The notes: generated by a model not told the origin, from the letters alone. A DNA stretch of 64,000 nt from Armigeres subalbatus (GCF_024139115.2 NC_085140.1:31793806-31857805); one strand, 5' to 3'; shown: positions 21,715 to 33,566, numbered from the stretch's first letter. Numbers and translations: made by a program.

Positions 21715-21907
21715 TATATAATTTTAGGAAGAATGTTAGAAAGAATAATTAAGCACACGTAACTCCGAAATCATTGTAAGATTTTTTTCATCCCATTAGC
21801 GTTTTGGGTTGAATAAAGGTTACATTGGCAAACGATCATTAACCCAGGATTTTTTCATATATTTTGTTCGTGTTTTTTTACAATTTACTGTCTGTAAATA
21901 CAGGTCT

Positions 21908-22086
21908 AAAAGAAAAGGTTTAAGCGTATGGGTAAGCACCGCTTAAGAGTTAAGCGGAGGTGAAGAAATTGGTCCTTAGGGCCAATGTCTTCACCACCAC
22001 TTGGTGCTTAAACCAGGTTTAAACGTATGGGTATTGGGTAAGCATCGCTTAAGAGTTAAGCGGAGGTGAAGAAAACGGCCCTTAGT
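21908..22086. repeat. Foldback plus tandem duplication
   Basis: A unit with GTTTAAnCGTATGGG, CTTAAGAGTTAAGCGGAGG and TGAAGAAA occurs twice, near 21917-21980 and 22018-22085. The first copy also forms a hairpin with its downstream reverse complement (CTTCACC...TGGTGCTTAAACC, ~21990-22018). The second copy has a 7-bp GTATTGG-like insertion. Confidence 0.75.
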
Positions 22087-22090
22087 TCTA

Positions 22091-22659
22091 TCAATTAATT
22101 GAACTATCTAGAACAGTAGAACGTTATCTGTACAATGGTTGATTTTGTGCTTATTGACCATTGCTATCATAGTCTAAGAAAAAAATTTTCGCCGCGCCCA
22201 CTATGCGCCATGACATCTACCACAAATCACTTTTTCGTACACGGTTATCAATCAAGGAACTAGCACTGCCCAATACTTGGTATGTTTGATGAAAACAAAG
22301 AATTGTTAGAGACAAGTTATTGAGCTACTACATATGTATAAGAACTCCATATCATAAGTATACGCATCGCAATAAATAAACAATGCCGAGTTTTGTCACT
22401 CGGATATTAGTATTATAGAGGTTCCTTGATTTTTTTGCATTTAAATCTGCATTCAGCTGTACATCGGTGATCATTTAGATTGGTTTTTAGAGAAACAAGC
22501 TAGCATTCGTTATCCAGAACACACAGCATGGTGCACCTTCTCATCTAATTCCAATCGGAACATATTCAAACTACTCGCACTTGAAACTTACGGCATGCCG
22601 AAATTGATTTGAACTTAGCTGAGTTGGCTCTTCTCTCGGCTCGTCTCATACCTACATAA
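22091..22659. other. Interior of the large inverted-repeat element, no feature seen
   Basis: A/T-rich sequence without a supportable gene, TIR or tandem repeat. It lies between the foldback repeat and the right arm of the inverted-repeat element. Confidence 0.4.
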
Positions 22660-22762
22660 ATTGTACATCCACAGGGCCACAAAAGGCGAAATTGTTAGCT
22701 TGTTAGAGTATGGGAGACGTACTTCAACCTGAAACGATAATGGGTATTAAATGTAATAATAA

Positions 22763-22822
22763 TTTTTTTTTTTTTTTGTATCTTTATTAAGGAGACTTTC
22801 AGCCCGAGGCTGGCTCGTCTCC
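22763..22822 (-). mobile_element. LINE/SINE 3' tail with hairpin and poly(A)
   Basis: Minus strand: GGAGACGAGCCAGCC, GGGCTGAAAGTCTCC, then TTAATAAAGATAC and a run of 15 A's. This is the cleanest example of the shared 3' tail. It interrupts the right arm of the large inverted-repeat element, with TTATTAT-like sequence on both sides as a probable duplication. Confidence 0.75.
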
Positions 22823-23017
22823 GTGATAATAAAACTAGTTACGAATATATTATCCATTTTCTTCGAATCTTGCCTTTGCTGAAAATAATAAATAAACAAT
22901 GTGAAAATGGTTGCTAAGTTACAATCAGCGTCGATTACAGTTTGGCGTCGGAAGCAGTTACTGTCACATTTATTTATAGCAGCCGCCATTATGGCTAACG
23001 TGGAAAGCTGGATAAGG

Positions 23018-23167
23018 CTTGCTAACGTTAATCATCTTTCTCTTGCACGCGCACGGAGGGGATAGAATTTGTTTTCATCGGGAAACGCTTCCGAAGTGTT
23101 TCCCAATGGAAACAAATCCTATCCGTTCTGTGCGCGTACAAGAGAAAGATGATCAAACGTCAGCAAG
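23018..23167. mobile_element. Near-perfect foldback element (150 bp)
   Basis: The whole element folds on itself. CTTGCTAACGTTAATCATC and TTTCTCTTGCACGCGCAC pair with GTGCGCGTACAAGAGAAA and GATGATCAAACGTCAGCAAG. The arms are about 70 bp with a tiny loop near GCTTCCGAAG (23088-23098). If transcribed it would give a long hairpin RNA. Confidence 0.85.
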
Positions 23168-23861
23168 CTCTATAACTCTCAAGGCCGACTAGAATATGAC
23201 GTCAAATAGAAATGAGTGACGTTTAGCGCTCGCACACTAATGTCCAATTCGTCATGTGTAAATACATGTTTGTTTTCCTTCTGCTCATAACCTCAAAAAT
23301 GATCGAGTCATCACAATGATTTCAAAAGAGTCAAAAAATATATGGAAATATACTCATTTTTACCCAATCTTTGCTGAGTTGCACCATCTAGGAGTGTTTG
23401 TTTTCCTTTTATCGCCACTCACACATTCGGACGTGAGAATCTCAATACATTTAAGATTATTCAACCAACGACACCCTCACCCCCCTTCGCCAAGGCCTGA
23501 TGCCAGTTTTGAACGATTCCTAAATATAAACAGAAGACTAACAAAGCCGCATACATAATATAATATGGAAATAAGGAGATGTATAAAACGGACACTATAT
23601 TCAAATTTGCTCTTGAAATCACCCAAACTTCATTATAACTCCACACCACCCATCATACCACACACCATCCAAACCAAACAGCATGTTGAAGCATCAATGA
23701 AACCCCTCTTTTTTCCCTTCAAATGTATGACAAAACAAACGCAAACACCACCATGGCCACGAGCGTACGAACCAGCAGTTAATCGTGTCGTTATCGAGTG
23801 CGATTTCTGTTGCCAACAATGAAACTTACAGCTGTGTTGGTGCGATTGCTCCGATAAAGTC
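23168..23861. other. No recognisable feature
   Basis: Moderately C/A-rich sequence around 23460-23780 with short open frames on both strands, none with a known motif. No repeat structure seen. Confidence 0.4.
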
Positions 23862-24115
23862 AAGCTCTATCTGGAATAAGGGCGAATGTCGCAAGAGAGA
23901 ATTCTCTTTGCCGACTTCCCATCTTTTAAATTAAAGTGACAAGCAGATGTTTTCATTGCGGTTTCTCCCCTCAGAACGAAAGAAAACTATGAAAACTTGC
24001 ATTTTGAGGTGATAAACCGCGATGAAATCCTCTGCTTGTCACTTTTATTTCAAAGAGGGGAAGTCGACGAAGAGAATCCTCTCTTGCGACATTCGCCCTT
24101 TTACCAGATAGAGCT
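23862..24115. mobile_element. Palindromic MITE, ~110-bp arms
   Basis: The ends AAGCTCTATCTGG and CCAGATAGAGCTT are inverted. The arms continue through GGGCGAATGTCGCAAGAGAG and GACTTCCC on the left and their complements on the right, then GTGACAAGCAGA / CTCTGCTTGTCAC. The centre is near 23990. There is no coding capacity and no clear target duplication beyond the symmetrical ends. Confidence 0.85.
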
Positions 24116-24534
24116 TAGTACTTAGATACTTAGTATAATGGCAATAAACATCATCGAGTCGACTCTAAACTTAAAAGCGCGTACGTTGTTCGTCGATTAG
24201 TTTTCGTGTTCAACACGTTCCACATTGCAAGCTTTGAAAAGCTTTGCTCGTTGCGTTAGCGTTATCGATATTGCCGTAGCGAGGATTCTAACCCATCGAG
24301 CGAACGTAATTTATATTATAGCATGGTAACTGCTCAATGCTCGTAGTCCCGATTATATGGGAAAAAAATGGAAAACTGCCTAAACCATTTTCCTTGTCAG
24401 CTGCGAACGCATTAATCAATCTTGATGAAATTGAATAGCATGTAATTAGAAGAGTGGCTCATGCGGAATGCAACTTGTTGGGATAAAATCAGTTGAGTCT
24501 AAGTACATGAAAATCGTGTGAGTTTTTGAGGTTT

Positions 24535-24571
24535 GAAAAGTGACCATACAGACACACAAACATACACACAC

Positions 24572-24612
<41 letters not shown>

Positions 24613-24760
24613 TCACCTCGATTCATCAAACTGAGTCGAATGGTATAAGAAACTTTACTATCAGATGTTCCTGTAAAAAGTTCGTTTTCAGAGAGAAATG
24701 ATAGCCTTTCGGTACAACTTTGTTGTACAAGAAAGGCAAAAACTTTGAAAAATAAAACAT
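24535..24760. repeat. Dispersed repeat with (CA)n microsatellite
   Basis: A (CA)n tract with CATA interruptions occupies 24549-24610. The flanking GACATCACCTCGATTCATC, GGTATAAGAAAC and GATAGCCTTTCGGTACAAC belong to the family seen at 20597-20932. It ends in a small palindrome, GTACAACTTTGTTGTAC (24713-24729). Confidence 0.6.
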
Positions 24761-24775
24761 TTGCCGCGTGCGCTA

Positions 24776-25060
24776 CTGCGTCCACAAAAAAACTAGTTCA
24801 AATATAATGGCCATTATGCAATATAACAAAGTAACAAAATCATTTACATATAATTTGCACTGACTATAATTATAATTACATATAATTTGTACTATATTTT
24901 TAAACAAAAAAAAATGGTAACTAACATTTTTTTATGATTTCAGAATTTTCAGAAACCACGCTTCAGTGGACCACGCTTATGGTATGGTAATACAATGCCG
25001 TTGGGAGCAGTAACGAGCGGTCTTGTCTTGTACACAACCCATATAATTTTTTTTCAGACA
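24776..25060. other. A/T-rich spacer
   Basis: Contains short repeated TATAATTTGCACT / ATAATTTGTACT words near 24850-24895. Nothing else is recognisable. Confidence 0.35.
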
Positions 25061-25790
25061 GCTAGATTTCCTCGGGGTTTCTTCAGCAAATTCGTCAAAA
25101 TATCTTCAAAAATTTGTTCGGACTTTGCTCGGAAAATTCTTGCAATTCCCCATTAAAATTCTTCGAAATTTCCTCAGCATATTATTCGAGATTTCCTCGA
25201 GAAGTTCTATGGGATTCACTCATTTTTTTTTTTGGGAATCACTCAAGACATTCTTTGCGTTTTATACCGCAAGTTTTTTGGAACATGCTTGGCAAATTTA
25301 TTCATTTATTTTATTTTATTTATCGTCTAAAGATCCTTTGCAATTTATTAGGATTCACCTCAGAAAATTCTTCAGGTTTCCCTCGGCAAACTCTTTGAAA
25401 GTTTCCTAAGGAAACTCTTCGCAATACGTTCGGGATATTCTCCGGAGCCCTCGCCAAACTCTTCGCTATTTCCTAGGAAATTTCACAGCATTTTTTTTTT
25501 CGAAATTTTCCCAAAAAACTCTTCTGGATTTACTCAGAAATTCTTCGGCAAAATCAGTCAGTTTTTGGGAAAAAATTTCTGGGTTTCCTCGGCAAGTTTG
25601 TCAAAATGTGCTTCGGACTTTCCTTCACAAATTCTCGAGAAATTTGTCGGAATTTCTTCAAGTTATTCTTATGAATTTACAAGATGAACTCTTCGAAAAT
25701 TCCTCAGAAAATTCTTGGGTGTTTCCTCGAGAAATTCTTCGGAAGATCCTTAGTATATTCTACAGATCTCTACAGAAGTACAATGAATAC
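25061..25790. repeat. Old, degenerate ~24-bp minisatellite
   Basis: Repeated but diverged words such as TTCCTCGG, AAATTCTTCG, GAAATTTCCTCAG and GAAACTCTTCGC recur every ~24 bp. The consensus TTCCTCGGnAAATTCTTCGGAA resembles the unit of the young array at 55165-61310. This looks like an ancient relative of that family. Small open frames here are by-products of the repeat. Confidence 0.7.
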
Positions 25791-28700
25791 ATTATGCCCA
25801 GAGAGCCGAGAATTGGAAATTTGAAATTGTAAGGACAAATCGTATAAAGATATAGAAACAGATAATATGCCAAAGTTGATGTTTAGTCTTTTGACTATCG
25901 CTAAAGCACTTTGAACAAAAAAGTGTGGATCATATAGTTATATTGCTCCTTTTGACTGGTAGTTCGTCTAATTTGACTTTTCATCCCTTCGACCTACTGC
26001 AGTCTATCGTTTTGTGTGCAAATCCAAAATGACATTCCTGCAAGAAATGTGTGCACCCAACCAGCACCCAACGAGCGCAACGAGCGATTCGCTTTGCCAT
26101 TTTCTCATCCCACACAGCATCGCACATTATGACGGGCGCGTCAGCCTCAGATTTAGTTCAGTGAAAAGAAGCAGGTACCCATCCTGCAAAAAGGTAAACA
26201 CTTTCGGGCAAACTTGAAAAGCTGCGCCAACCGACGCCGGCGAGGCCATCATGCGGATTATTGTTTTCCTCCCACTCGATACGGAGGAGACAGCTTTCGC
26301 GATGAGATGGCCTATTGTTGGGTCCGGTATTTGTGTTCATAGTTTCAGGCCAATCACACCGACGACAACGGCGATGATGATGATGATGATGATGACGACG
26401 GGGATTTGTCGGGAAAACAGAATCAAAATAGTCTGGTGGCGGGAGACTTAATTTTTCCTGGCGTGTGTTCGAGCTTAGTTGAAAACATGCTTCATAGAAT
26501 GGAAATTGTGTCGTCCTATCGTTGACTTAATTATGAGTGGGTTCCCGAATGCATCAAGCCAGAGTATAGTAGGTAGATTGAGGGAAGAGCGTTGATCATT
26601 CCATAAGATTTGGTGAAGAATTTTCGACAGACTCAATTTTTCATTAGAGAATTTTTGAACTTTTCCCAACAGATCGTCTTTTTTCCATATTCATATGTCC
26701 ATCAGATAAATACCCATTTGTCACAAATTTCAAACCGATATTCAATCTAAATCACATTACATCCTCATCCAATTAACTGGGTATTATACTTCCCACGGTC
26801 CCCATTCCGCTGCCCAATGTCAGAAACTCGTCATCCATCCCCGCAAATTGCCCACCACTGAACATCTCGGTCGATTGGGCACATTAAAAAAATGTAACCG
26901 TCTGTCGCCCGCTCGCTCAGCGGAATCATCCCTCACCGTTCACGGAAATTCACCGCAATCTACATAAATAAAGCCTGGTGTAGCGAAGTAGCAAACGGCC
27001 AAGACTTGCCGCGGCTCGAGAACGAGAGAGAGACCCAACCAAATTTCGCCTGCGCTGTCTGTCGATGGGTGCGGCTGGATCTTTTCCACCGAAATGGATT
27101 CCATCAATCAATCTAGAGTGGGCCACGAGTCAGGCCAAGTCTCGTAGTGAGGCCGATCCGGATGGAGCCGGATTCTTGGCTAGGCCAGGTGGGGACGGAG
27201 AAGTGGGCAAATTTTATCCTCGTCAAGTCAAGCTGTCTGCTGGGCAAATTATTGTGTCATGTCGGTGGCTGGCAACTCCCTCCGCCCGCCTCCAACAGAG
27301 AAAAAAAAACTTATTTCCTGACTGATGGACTAAATCGACAAACGATTCTCCGGGAAATTCAGATGGTCGGGGGTCGAATCACTGGAAAAACATTACGCAC
27401 CATAAGCATAATTTCCTCGTTCGCTTCGTCTTAGGAGATTTCTCGGAAAAACAAGCCGGATGATTTTCCTTAATCTGATGGCCGGCACGTTTATGTTTCC
27501 TGGGATGGTGGGACAATTAATGAATACAAAGAGCAAAAGGGACGCGGATTTGAGCATAATTAATGTTTTTCTCACAATTGGGTACCGAATTTTTTTCGCC
27601 AGGTAGTAGCAGCAAAAAGTCCAAAGATCGAACAACAGTGCGTCCGAAGGTTGATTATTTCAAATGAACGACTTCGCGAAAAGGGCCAAGTATCTGTTCT
27701 GGAGCTCGTTATACGCCGAGTTGTTGCTATGCTCCCCACGATTGGGTCAAAGTGGGGTGACGAATGACGGATGAATGGTGTCTTCATTAGTACCGGCAGA
27801 TCGGTCCCAACAGGTCAGAGGGGTGGGCACGGAAGGATTTGTTGCCAGGAAACGTTAGACGTTGGAAAGTGATGGGGCTGTAATCGCTGCTGGCTGTTCC
27901 ATCCATAGCAACTCACCGCTGATGTGGCGTTGCGGCGGTGTGGGCGGAGATTGTTAGCCGGCGAACGGGAAAATTGTGGTTAATTAGTGGGTAATTGAGC
28001 TCTGATTTGGACGAGTTTTCAGTTATTGTAGGTTTTACGTTTCAACGGGGCAGTTGAAAGTATGGGTAATTAGCACTCGAGGTAAAAACATATCTTGGTA
28101 AATTGTAATTGATTCATGAAAGCAGTTGAATGAGCCAAAATGACGTATATTTCATCAAATGTATAATAATTCAAAAATTAATGAAGAACTATGCGCGAGC
28201 CTTGTGAAATTGAATTTACGTTAATTCGTGTTGGTACAGGAGCAATATGTTTGTCAACATGACCAACTACTAAAATAATTGGAGTCATCTCCTAAAACTT
28301 AAATAACTTACCGCGACTAATCAAATACGCTAAATTAACGGTGGGCATTATCTACAGACAAATATTATCGCTGCGGCTCTATTGATCATCATCCCACACA
28401 CCAGGCAAGCATAATTTTTAAAACGTATATAAATTTATCATTCCAAAAGGGTATTCTAGGTGAATTATGTATTCTGAAAATCTACTGAACATATAAATCA
28501 GCAAGTTCTGGCACAGCTTCCACAAAATCTTCATTGAAGCGTAAGTCTTTCTTATTTTCTTCCAAAAAATATAAGTTTCTCGAATCCTGCAGCAGAGAAC
28601 TTCATGAATACTGCTGCCGGGGTGTTCATTCTTGTTCCACCTTGTTGCTCGCCTGCCGGAACCAACAATCCATTTGATCTGTGCGATTTTCCACCAAGCG

Positions 28701-29220
28701 AACTGCAAATTTCCCCCGGAACAACTTCAGCGCCCAACGATCTTCCACTTCGACCACCGCCCCCGCCCAACCAGGAACACATCCAGAGCCCGAATACGTA
28801 TGCATGGTACGACGAGTACTACACTCGGCAACGAGCCAGCGCTGACGACGACGGGGAGCTTTTTGTTTGCCCTAGTTCTTCCACATAACCTTCCCCCGGC
28901 GGAGGTTTACCTACTTTTTGCGCACCTTTTGCAACAAACTCATCGCAGTACAAGCGCAGCCAGTAGCCAAACGTGCAAAACTAGTTGAAATAACTCGAGC
29001 ACAAACACTCGCACTCACACGAGCTCTCTTATCTGCCTTTCCCGCCCAGCACTGCCTTCCTCAATCTGCTGAACCACCACCGTCCTCGGATTGCCACACT
29101 CACATTTGGGTACAGGGGATGAGGCGTGATATGCATCACGCACATCTATTTTTTTTTCAATTTTCTTAGAACAAATAAAACAATTTACACAATTAATGTA
29201 CACTAAAAATTACCTAAAAA
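25791..29220. other. Single-copy-looking region, no supported gene
   Basis: This is the longest stretch without obvious transposons and is locally G/C richer (about 26000-28000 and 28600-29110). A short (GAT)n microsatellite lies at about 26374-26398. Open frames of 80-120 codons exist around 27065-27434 and 28604-28988, on both strands, without known domains. The one at 28604-28888 is proline rich with P/S/D stretches. They could be exon fragments or chance. If host regulatory DNA is in the window, this is a good candidate, but I see no defined motif. Confidence 0.4.
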
Positions 29221-29475
29221 TGTTCGAAAGTTTAAAAAATCAATATTACGTTTTCCCCAATAAGTTGATATCTCCGATTGGGGCAAACCAAAAAAATATG
29301 TTCACACGACATTTGATAGAGCAAATCATATTCTTTATTATGCCAAACAATTGAAGACATGTAATATGTCATATTTTTTCGAATAAATTTATATACCTAA
29401 CTCGACAACGGAAAATTATACAGATGATGTAAAACGTGCGTCTTGAAGGTGAACATTTGTGAAAAATCAAATATA
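29221..29475. repeat. Inverted partner of the 34130-34385 sequence
   Basis: Words such as AAATATGTTCACACGACATT, TTGATAGAGCAA and AACTCGACAACGGAAAA are found in reverse complement at about 34160-34340. The two copies are ~5 kb apart in opposite orientation and clearly diverged. At 34 kb the sequence is the interior of a TIR element; here no TIRs are visible. Confidence 0.7.
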
Positions 29476-29679
29476 AATAATCTTCAGCATCAACACTTTT
29501 TATTCGTTTTATCATTAGGCCAATACAAATATTCAAAAACAATTATGTCTCTCATCTCGGATTTTTTGCCCAAAAATATTAATTTCAGGGGGCAAAAATT
29601 CGGGTTATTTTGAGGATTTTCAAAACATTTTTTAACAAATCCGAGGATTTTTTAGTTATTTTTCATTTTATTATATATT

Positions 29680-30100
29680 TCTTACTAGCAAACCCGACGA
29701 ACTTCGTTTCGCCCTAAATTGATTCTCTGATTAGCTCTTGTGTTATGCAGAAATTTCTGCTTCGTTGGTATGGGAGCTTTTCTTTCCAGAAGGGGGAAGG
29801 GTTTCGAACCACCACAGAAACATATCTTCCCTTAGAAAACCTCCACATGCCAGATTTGGTTTCATTCATTTGATTCTCGATTTAAGAAGAAATTGGTGTA
29901 TAATTTGTATGAGAGCCTCTCTTTCCAAAGGGGAAAGGGGTCTTGAACCATCTTAAGAACCTTTCCCGGCCCAAAAAACCTTTACACACAAATTATGAGG
30001 CCGATCTGCTTAGTAGTTTCCGAGTCTATAAGGTTCAGACAGACAGAAATTCATTATCAGATTATCCCCCCCTTGACGGTTCGGAGACCAGTAGGACATA
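29680..30100. repeat. Dispersed repeat with internal duplication
   Basis: It starts near ACTAGCAAACCCGACGAAC, followed by TTCGTTTCGCC, words I recognise as a recurrent end of arthropod dispersed repeats of uncertain class. Two similar blocks carry GGTATGGGAGCTTTTC / TGTATGAGAGCCTCTC and a CTTTCCA...GGGGAA...CGAACCA / TTGAACCA core (about 29765-29820 and 29908-29955). Downstream, GGACATAA and AATATTTGTAACGGCC (30096-30125) resemble 51409-51440. Confidence 0.5.
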
Positions 30101-30125
30101 ATTTAAATTAAATATTTGTAACGGC

Positions 30126-30354
30126 CTTATCACCCTATTGCAAGATTTACGAGAAAAGACGTATTTGCGACCAAAACTATACTTTTAAGGAAATAATTTG
30201 TTCCACAAAGATGTTCTGGATAATTGGGCCCTTGTTATAGAGTTATCAAAAAATAAAATGGCTTATTTTATAAAAAATTGAAATTTTTAATTTATTTTTT
30301 GGAATATTGACATAAAATATTCTACAGAGTTTTAGCACAGCTTATTTCAATCAT
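30126..30354. other. A/T-rich spacer
   Basis: No gene or repeat was recognised before the RTE-like LINE begins. Confidence 0.35.
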
Positions 30355-31380
30355 CACCATCACCAACTGACCAGCTGAAACGCTGGTTCGAGCACTTCGA
30401 ACAACTTTTTCAAGTGCCAGCCAGGCCATCACCACCTCGGCATGATCTGCCTAGGGTCCGACACGGCACGCGTCAATACCGAAGCTCCGTCACTGCTAGA
30501 GATTCAAACAGCCATCCAAAGCATGAAATCGAATAAAGCCCCAGGGGTCGACCGCATATCAGCCGAGATGCTCAAAGCTGACCCCATGACATCCGCTCAA
30601 CTACTGCATCGATTATTTCGTAATATCTGGGACACCGCAACTTTCCCGGTCGACTGGATGCAAGGTATCTTAGTGAAGGTTCCGAAAAACCTGACTGTAT
30701 GCGATAACTGGTAACCTGACTGTATGCGATAACTGGCGAGGCATTATGTTGCTGTGTACCGTTCTCAAAGTTCTGTGCAAAATTATCCTAGCCCGGATTC
30801 AGGAGAAGATCGATGCGACTCTCCGGTGGCAGCAAGCCGGATTTCGTGCCGGAAGATCATATTGTCGCGCTCCATATTGTCCATATTGTCACGCTCCGCA
30901 TCATTCTGGAGCAGTAATCGATGAGATTCTGGTAGATGCGATTGACCGTGAACCAAACCGCGGGCTGTTATGGTAGCCTATAACCATGGAGCACCTAAAC
31001 GACTTCGAATTAGCTGATGACGTTGCACTCCTCGCGCAACGGCGCTCTGATATGCAGAGTAAGCTCAACGACCTTCCCGAGCGCTAATCCTCGACAGGTT
31101 TAGTTATCAACGTCAACAAAACCAAATCGTTGTATGTAAACACGGTGACTCCTTCCAGTTTCACAGTAGCCAGGCAACCAGTAGAGAATGTTGAAAGCTT
31201 CCAATATCTTGGTAGCCAAATGGCGTCAGACGGCGGTACCAAGATCGACATAGGCGCACGGATCAAGAAAGCAAGGACTGCCTTTGCGAGTTTAAGAAAT
31301 ATCTGGAAAAACAGGCAGATAAGTGAACGCACCAAAATACGAATTTTCAACTCTAACGTGAAATCTGTGCTGTTATACGC
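30355..31380 (+). pseudogene. RTE-like reverse transcriptase, fragmented
   Basis: Blocks in order: KAPGVDRISAEMLK (~30535-30576), FPVDWMQGILVKVPK (~30645-30690), CDNWRGIMLLCTVLKVLCKI (~30730-30785) and WQQAGFRAGRS (~30826-30860). A large internal deletion then removes most of the palm, including the F.KAFD block, and the remainder jumps to VIDEILVDAIDREPNRGLLW (~30915-30975). LADDVALLAQR (~31013-31045) retains the catalytic ADD. VENVESFQYLGSQM (~31180-31221) and the following thumb run to the insertion. Stop codons and frameshifts are present, and CTGACTGTATGCGATAACTGG is duplicated locally at about 30690-30736. Confidence 0.8.
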
Positions 31381-31382
31381 TA

Positions 31383-33566
31383 CCCGAGCAAAAATGAATA
31401 ACTAATCGATAACAAATTCTATTATCCGGTTATCGAACATATTGATAACTGAACTTGTTATCATTTTGGCTGAATTAACAGCCAACATAACAAAAATGAT
31501 ACCAGAATTTTGTTCCTGAAATAACAACCTGAAAACAAATTAGGTTATCACTGATACCAAATTGATAACACATTTTATTATAAATGTTATTTACTCAAAT
31601 AACTAATTTAGTTATTATTTAGTTATCAAATGTTGGCATTCACTGGGATTCGAACTCGAATCGAGTGATTGTACGGCGACGTCTCTAGACACTCACCCAA
31701 TTACGCTTTCTTGGGGAGCAGGAGAGAAGAGCACTACGCTTTCTATGATCTTGCATTTACTGAAGACTATTTATAATCAAATCATGATGCCATGACCATT
31801 TATGTAAATAACAGTCGGCTGGACAGAGTGCAAAGCAGAATACTTATTAATGACAAACTTAATTATCCAGTTATATTGATAACTAGAATTGTTATCATTC
31901 TGGTTGAATTACAAGTCAACTTAACAAAAATGATAACCGAAATGAATTTGAAATAGCGAATCAGCAATCAGTTAGAATAAATACGTTTCGTCGTTCTTTT
32001 ATTGAATACATTTTGTTTTCAGTTGTGACCAATTAAATAATAGGCTTAGGTTAGTTTTTCTCTCGAATATTATCAAGGTTTTAAAACAATTACTAGCAGC
32101 GCCATGCTGTAAATCCATTTCGGTTATAGGTTTTATTCAAACTAAACCACAACCTTGCATTTCACAGTGAAACGTTTCATGTTGTCATATATGCATATAT
32201 AAACATAAACACTGTTGATCCCAGGAAGAATAAATCCGTGAAAAAATGTTGCTATTCGGTGGATCCAGGGCCGGTCAGTGGGGCCTAAATGTACGAAAAG
32301 GTTGGTTTTGGTACAAAAGGTTATGTGGGGGCCCGGGCCATGTCCCCCCGGAATTAGGATTCGAATGAAAATTTCGTATGGGTACCTAGTCCACAACGCG
32401 CATTTTCGCCTACAAAGTCTGCCGGGCTAGTTAAACATATTTTTTGGGCTACTGTGATAATCCATTCAAACACCTTCCAAAGGATTTTCTATTTCACATC
32501 TCGATATTCCCATGAGTCCTTTCAACATCGACTATTGGAGGTTTGACTGCAGATGATCTTGCTCGTTTGCATTCAAACCTAGGTTTAAACTGTCAATAGT
32601 TGAGCAATTAGTCTTTGGTTAAGCACTTTGCTAGATCGACTAAAGTGCCAGCATGATTGTTTTCTCCACAACACCAGATCGTTGCAATTCCTTGATTATC
32701 TGACACTTTCAGTTAAATTTTCCGCTTCCCCATTACATAAGCACTGTGGATCCCAAGACCAATTATATTGCGGTTAGTCAAGACTTAGGTTAGTCACCGT
32801 TCCTGAATTAGCACATGTCCTTGGACCACATGTTCCGGAAGCTGCAAGGCCATTTTAAGTTCTTATTAAACTACAACGCTTGGTTCTCAGATACATATTT
32901 CATTATTCAACGACACCTGAAATGAAAGTAAAGTTAATAAGGATAGTATAAAACAACCAGGAAAATTTCAACTTTTGTGCAAATTCCTTTGTTGACAGAG
33001 AAATAAACAAATCAGTAGATATCGTTAGTAACGAGGAAAATCACCGTCTGCTTAGACGAAAGTTTCAGTTCAGTGTTTGGAAACAGCTTTTGTCACACTA
33101 TTTATAGCATAGGCCGGATACATTTAGCAGAAGTTAGTATTGTGCCTTGCAACAAAATGACATCTTTCGTGATCATTTTTTCAAAGCTTCTACAGATCTG
33201 GCATTCATCGCTACAAACCACCACGTGGCGGTCAAATTTTCAAAATTATCAAACTAGCTTTTTTGCTACAGGTATGTTTTTCTTAGGCGACTACTTGGCG
33301 CTTATTTTTGGATGCGTCGAAAAATAAGCGGATGAGTAGATTTTTTTATGCGCTGTATAATATGTTTGAAAGAATAGAATGCTTAGCCCGATATCTGAAC
33401 GACGCGAAATTTAGAAGAAAATACCAAATTTGTATTGATAATAAATTTTGTTATTATTCAGTTATCAGTTAATCACATGATTGATAACTAAATATCAAGT
33501 TGATAATAAGGATAACTAATCGTGTTATCAGTTTGATATCATTTCAGTTATCTGCCTTTGCTCGGG
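31383..33566. mobile_element. 2.2-kb TA-target non-autonomous element
   Basis: The ends CCCGAGCAAA and TTTGCTCGGG are inverted, with TA at 31381-31382 and 33567-33568. Cutting it out restores the LINE frame. Subterminal sequence is rich in GATAAC/GTTATC words at both ends (about 31400-31640 and 33430-33560). A diverged copy of the left subterminal block recurs at 31858-31945. No transposase was found. A TA target suggests a Tc1/mariner-type mobiliser, which is inference. Confidence 0.85.
31636..31712 (-). other. tRNA-like segment (possible SINE head)
   Basis: Minus strand: an A-box-like TGGGTGAGTGTCTAGAGAC (complement of ~31681-31699) and a B box GAGTTCGAATCCC (complement of 31645-31657) stand at tRNA-like spacing. 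The acceptor stem does not pair well, so this is more likely a SINE head or tRNA relic than a working tRNA. Confidence 0.45.

Larger units (their letters stand above)
20939..23016. mobile_element. Large inverted-repeat element, ~300-bp arms
   Basis: The left arm (about 20939-21235) is matched in reverse complement by the right arm (about 22660-23016). Examples are CCAGCTTTCCACGCTAGCC versus GGCTAACGTGGAAAGCTGG, and TAGGTTGAAGTA with CGCCTTTTGTG further in. The arms are clearly diverged. The right arm is interrupted by a LINE tail at 22763-22822. The interior holds a MITE and a foldback tandem repeat but no transposase. The target duplication is not resolved, as the right end abuts another palindrome at 23018. 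Confidence 0.75.

Noticed and set aside
26940..27010. Core promoter with TATA-like ACATAAATAAAG
   Set aside because: No initiator at proper distance and no downstream gene; A/T words of this kind are common here.
27065..27434. Frames of ~90 codons in G/C-richer DNA
   Set aside because: No motif, and two overlapping frames of equal quality. Local composition alone explains them.
28604..28988. Proline-rich frame as a possible host exon
   Set aside because: Overlapping frames on both strands, no known domain, and no defensible splice sites. Kept as unassigned.
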